Below, piece by piece: positions 20,171-21,292 of a DNA stretch of 21,292 nucleotides. The position numbers and the translations under genes are program-made. The stretch is from Carex sylvatica. Taxonomy: Eukaryota; Streptophyta; Magnoliopsida; Poales; Cyperaceae. The notes beneath the pieces were generated by a model. It worked only from the letters and a program-made list of their open reading frames with translations. It searched no databases and was not told the DNA's origin. The stretch covers positions 1 to 21,292 of the forward strand of contig CAXKVR010000431.1 of assembly GCA_964058845.1 (NCBI GenBank). The letters run 5' to 3'. Positions within the stretch are counted from its first letter, which is position 1; the number at the start of each line of letters is the position of its first letter.

Positions 20171-21292
20171 GAGTTCTTTAAACACCTTTAATTGGAGTGT
20201 TGTATTACGGTTGTAAATGCCGTATTATCTAGCTATTTGGAGACACTATTAGAGTGCTCCGAACACCTTCAATTGGAGTGTAAATGCCCTATTATCTTAC
20301 CATTTGGAGATACTACTGGAGTGCTCCGAACACCTTCAATTGGAGTGTTGTATTAGGGCTGTAAATGCCCAATTATCTTGCTATTTGGAGACACTACTAG
20401 AGTGCTACAAACACCTTCAATTAGAGTGTTGTATTAGGGTTGTAAATGCCGTATTATCTTGCTACATAGAGTCACTACTAGAGTGCTCCAAACACCATCA
20501 ATTGAAGTATTTTATTAGGGTTGTAAATGCTCTATTATCTTGCCATCTGAAAATATTACTAGAGTGCCCCAAACACCATCAATTGGAGTGTTGTATTATT
20601 GTTGCAAATGCCCCATTATCATGCTATATAGAGTCACTATTCGAGTGCTCCAAACACTTTCAATTGTAGTGTTGTATTAGAGTTGTAAATTCCATATTTT
20701 CAAGCTATATAGAGACATTAGTAGAATTCTCCGAACACCATCAATTGGAGTGTTGTATTAGGGCTATAAATGCCCTATTATCTTGCCATCTGGAGACACT
20801 ACTAGAGTGCTTCAAACACCACCAATTGTTGTGTTGTATTATGGTTGTAAATGCCTTATTATCTTGCCTTCTGCTCTCACTACTGGAGTACTCCAAACAC
20901 ATTCAATTGGAGTGTTGTATTATGGTTGTAAACGCCCTATTATCTTGCCATACACGACTAGAGTGCTCCAAATACATTCAATCAGAGTGTTGTCTTGGGG
21001 TTGTAAATGCACTATTATCAATCTATATAGAGGCATTACTAGAGTGCTCCAAACACCGTCAATTGAAAGTGTTGTATTAGGGTTGTAAATGCCCCCATTA
21101 TCTTGCCATTTGGAGACACTACTAGTGTGCTCCAAACACCTTCAATTGGAATGTTCTATTAGGGTTACAACTACCGTCTTCTATGGCCATCTAGAGACAC
21201 AACTAGAGTGCTATAAACACCATCAATTGGAGTGGTGTGTTAGGGTTGTAAATGCCCTGTTATCTTGCCACTACTAGGGTGCTCCGTACACC
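20171..21292. repeat. unit D', Y2' and the start of X3' (copy of 11830-12951)
   Basis: D' (20171-21124) repeats all three indels of D. Y2' (21125-21276) repeats the 71-bp compound monomer. The last 16 bases match the beginning of X3. No difference was noticed, and the copy is still running at the right edge of the window. Confidence 0.93.

Larger units (their letters stand above)
1..21292. repeat. 81-bp satellite DNA array (entire window)
   Basis: About 265 head-to-tail monomers fill the window without interruption. I anchored each monomer on GAGTGCTCC (or its variants GAGTGCTAC, GAGTGCCCC, GAGAGCTCC, TAGTGCTCC) and the anchor recurs at exactly 81 bp in most steps; a clean reference copy is 8090-8170. 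Landmarks by monomer position are GAGTGCTCC 1-9, TTCAATTGGAG 17-27, TAGGG 36-40, TTGTAAATG 41-49, CCCTA 50-54, TATCTTGCCAT 57-66-ish and GGAGACACTACTA at the end. All full monomers lie in the same orientation. The usual monomer is about 42% GC and contains no CpG. No unique spacer, gene, RNA gene, LTR, terminal inverted repeat or poly-A tail was seen. Tandem structure and nested HORs are typical of eukaryotic heterochromatic satellites; the host lineage and chromosomal location are not determined by what is visible. Confidence 0.98.
16230..21292. repeat. second copy of a 5-kb-plus block (first copy about 7890-12951)
   Basis: Everything from the last part of the monomer before unit A (about 7890) to 12951 recurs at a constant offset of 8341 bp up to the window edge. 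Three base differences and no indel were seen in about 5.05 kb. The left limit falls inside a thirteenth-type monomer: before it the first copy lacks the 11-bp duplication (7847-7927) and the second has it. The true right limit lies outside the window. Confidence 0.93.

Noticed and set aside
1..21292. CRISPR array
   Set aside because: The whole 81-bp unit is repeated. There are no short conserved repeats separated by unrelated spacers, and no cas-like gene.
1..21292. Telomeric repeat, because TTAGGGTT occurs about once per monomer
   Set aside because: The motif never occurs in tandem; it is one fixed piece of the 81-bp monomer and is often mutated (TTGGGG, TTAGAG, TTAGTG).
1..21292. CENP-B box
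   Set aside because: The closest stretch, TTCAATTGGAGTG, lacks the required TTCG and CGGG cores, so no centromere-protein site can be claimed.
1..21292. 162-bp dimer as a nucleosome-length unit
   Set aside because: Neighbouring monomers do not alternate between two types, and two of the HORs contain odd numbers of monomers (9 and 13), so the dimer is not a real period.
1..21292. Transposon or retroelement inside the array
   Set aside because: Every interval examined is explained by monomers or truncated monomers. No terminal repeats, target-site duplications, transposase-like or reverse-transcriptase-like frame was seen.
14225..21292. Clusters of identical units as segmental gene copies (gene family)
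   Set aside because: The identity extends evenly through all frames and junctions of non-coding monomers, as expected from array amplification and not from duplicated genes.

Overview
The whole window is one continuous head-to-tail satellite DNA array. The basic monomer is 81 bp, seen about 265 times, and I find no unique-sequence island, gene, RNA gene or recognisable transposon. The monomer starts (in the phase used here) with GAGTGCTCC, carries CAATTGGAGTGTTGTATT and TAGGGTTGTAAATGCCCTA in the middle, and ends near GGAGACACTACTA. A megabase-style satellite with nested higher-order repeats (HORs) points to a eukaryotic heterochromatic region (centromeric, pericentromeric, subtelomeric or interstitial). 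I cannot name the organism, and the sequence does not show which chromosomal position it comes from.

Layout. (1) 1-2218: a 9-monomer HOR (full period 729 bp, one copy shortened to 677 bp). (2) 2219-2614: transition monomers. (3) 2615-5024: a 10-monomer HOR of 805 bp in three copies (805, 805, 800 bp). (4) 5025-7362: the most diverged part, with a loose 1.2-1.25 kb periodicity and three odd 36-bp junction monomers containing a flipped repeat core. (5) 7363-14224: a composite region made of a 7-monomer block (X), 13-monomer units of 1062/1061 bp (A, B), a 12-monomer version (C) that runs on into three further monomers (Y), then a second round X2-D-Y2, a third shortened X3 and a scrambled tail E. 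(6) 14225-21292: 13-mer units again (B2, F), followed by A', B', C', Y', X2', D', Y2', which repeat 7.9-12.95 kb at a constant spacing of 8341 bp with only three base differences seen by eye over about 5 kb.

How it works together. Nothing here encodes a pathway. The 81-bp period is exactly 27 codons and one forward frame of the usual monomer has no stop, so long open frames appear by arithmetic. They mostly begin at TTG, are broken by indels between monomers, and I do not call them genes. The interest lies in the array's history. The layout lets one read the order of events: an older 21-22-monomer unit, an unequal exchange that produced the 13-monomer unit, local amplification and conversion of that unit, and a very recent duplication of a multi-kilobase block (or an assembly duplication, which cannot be excluded from sequence alone).
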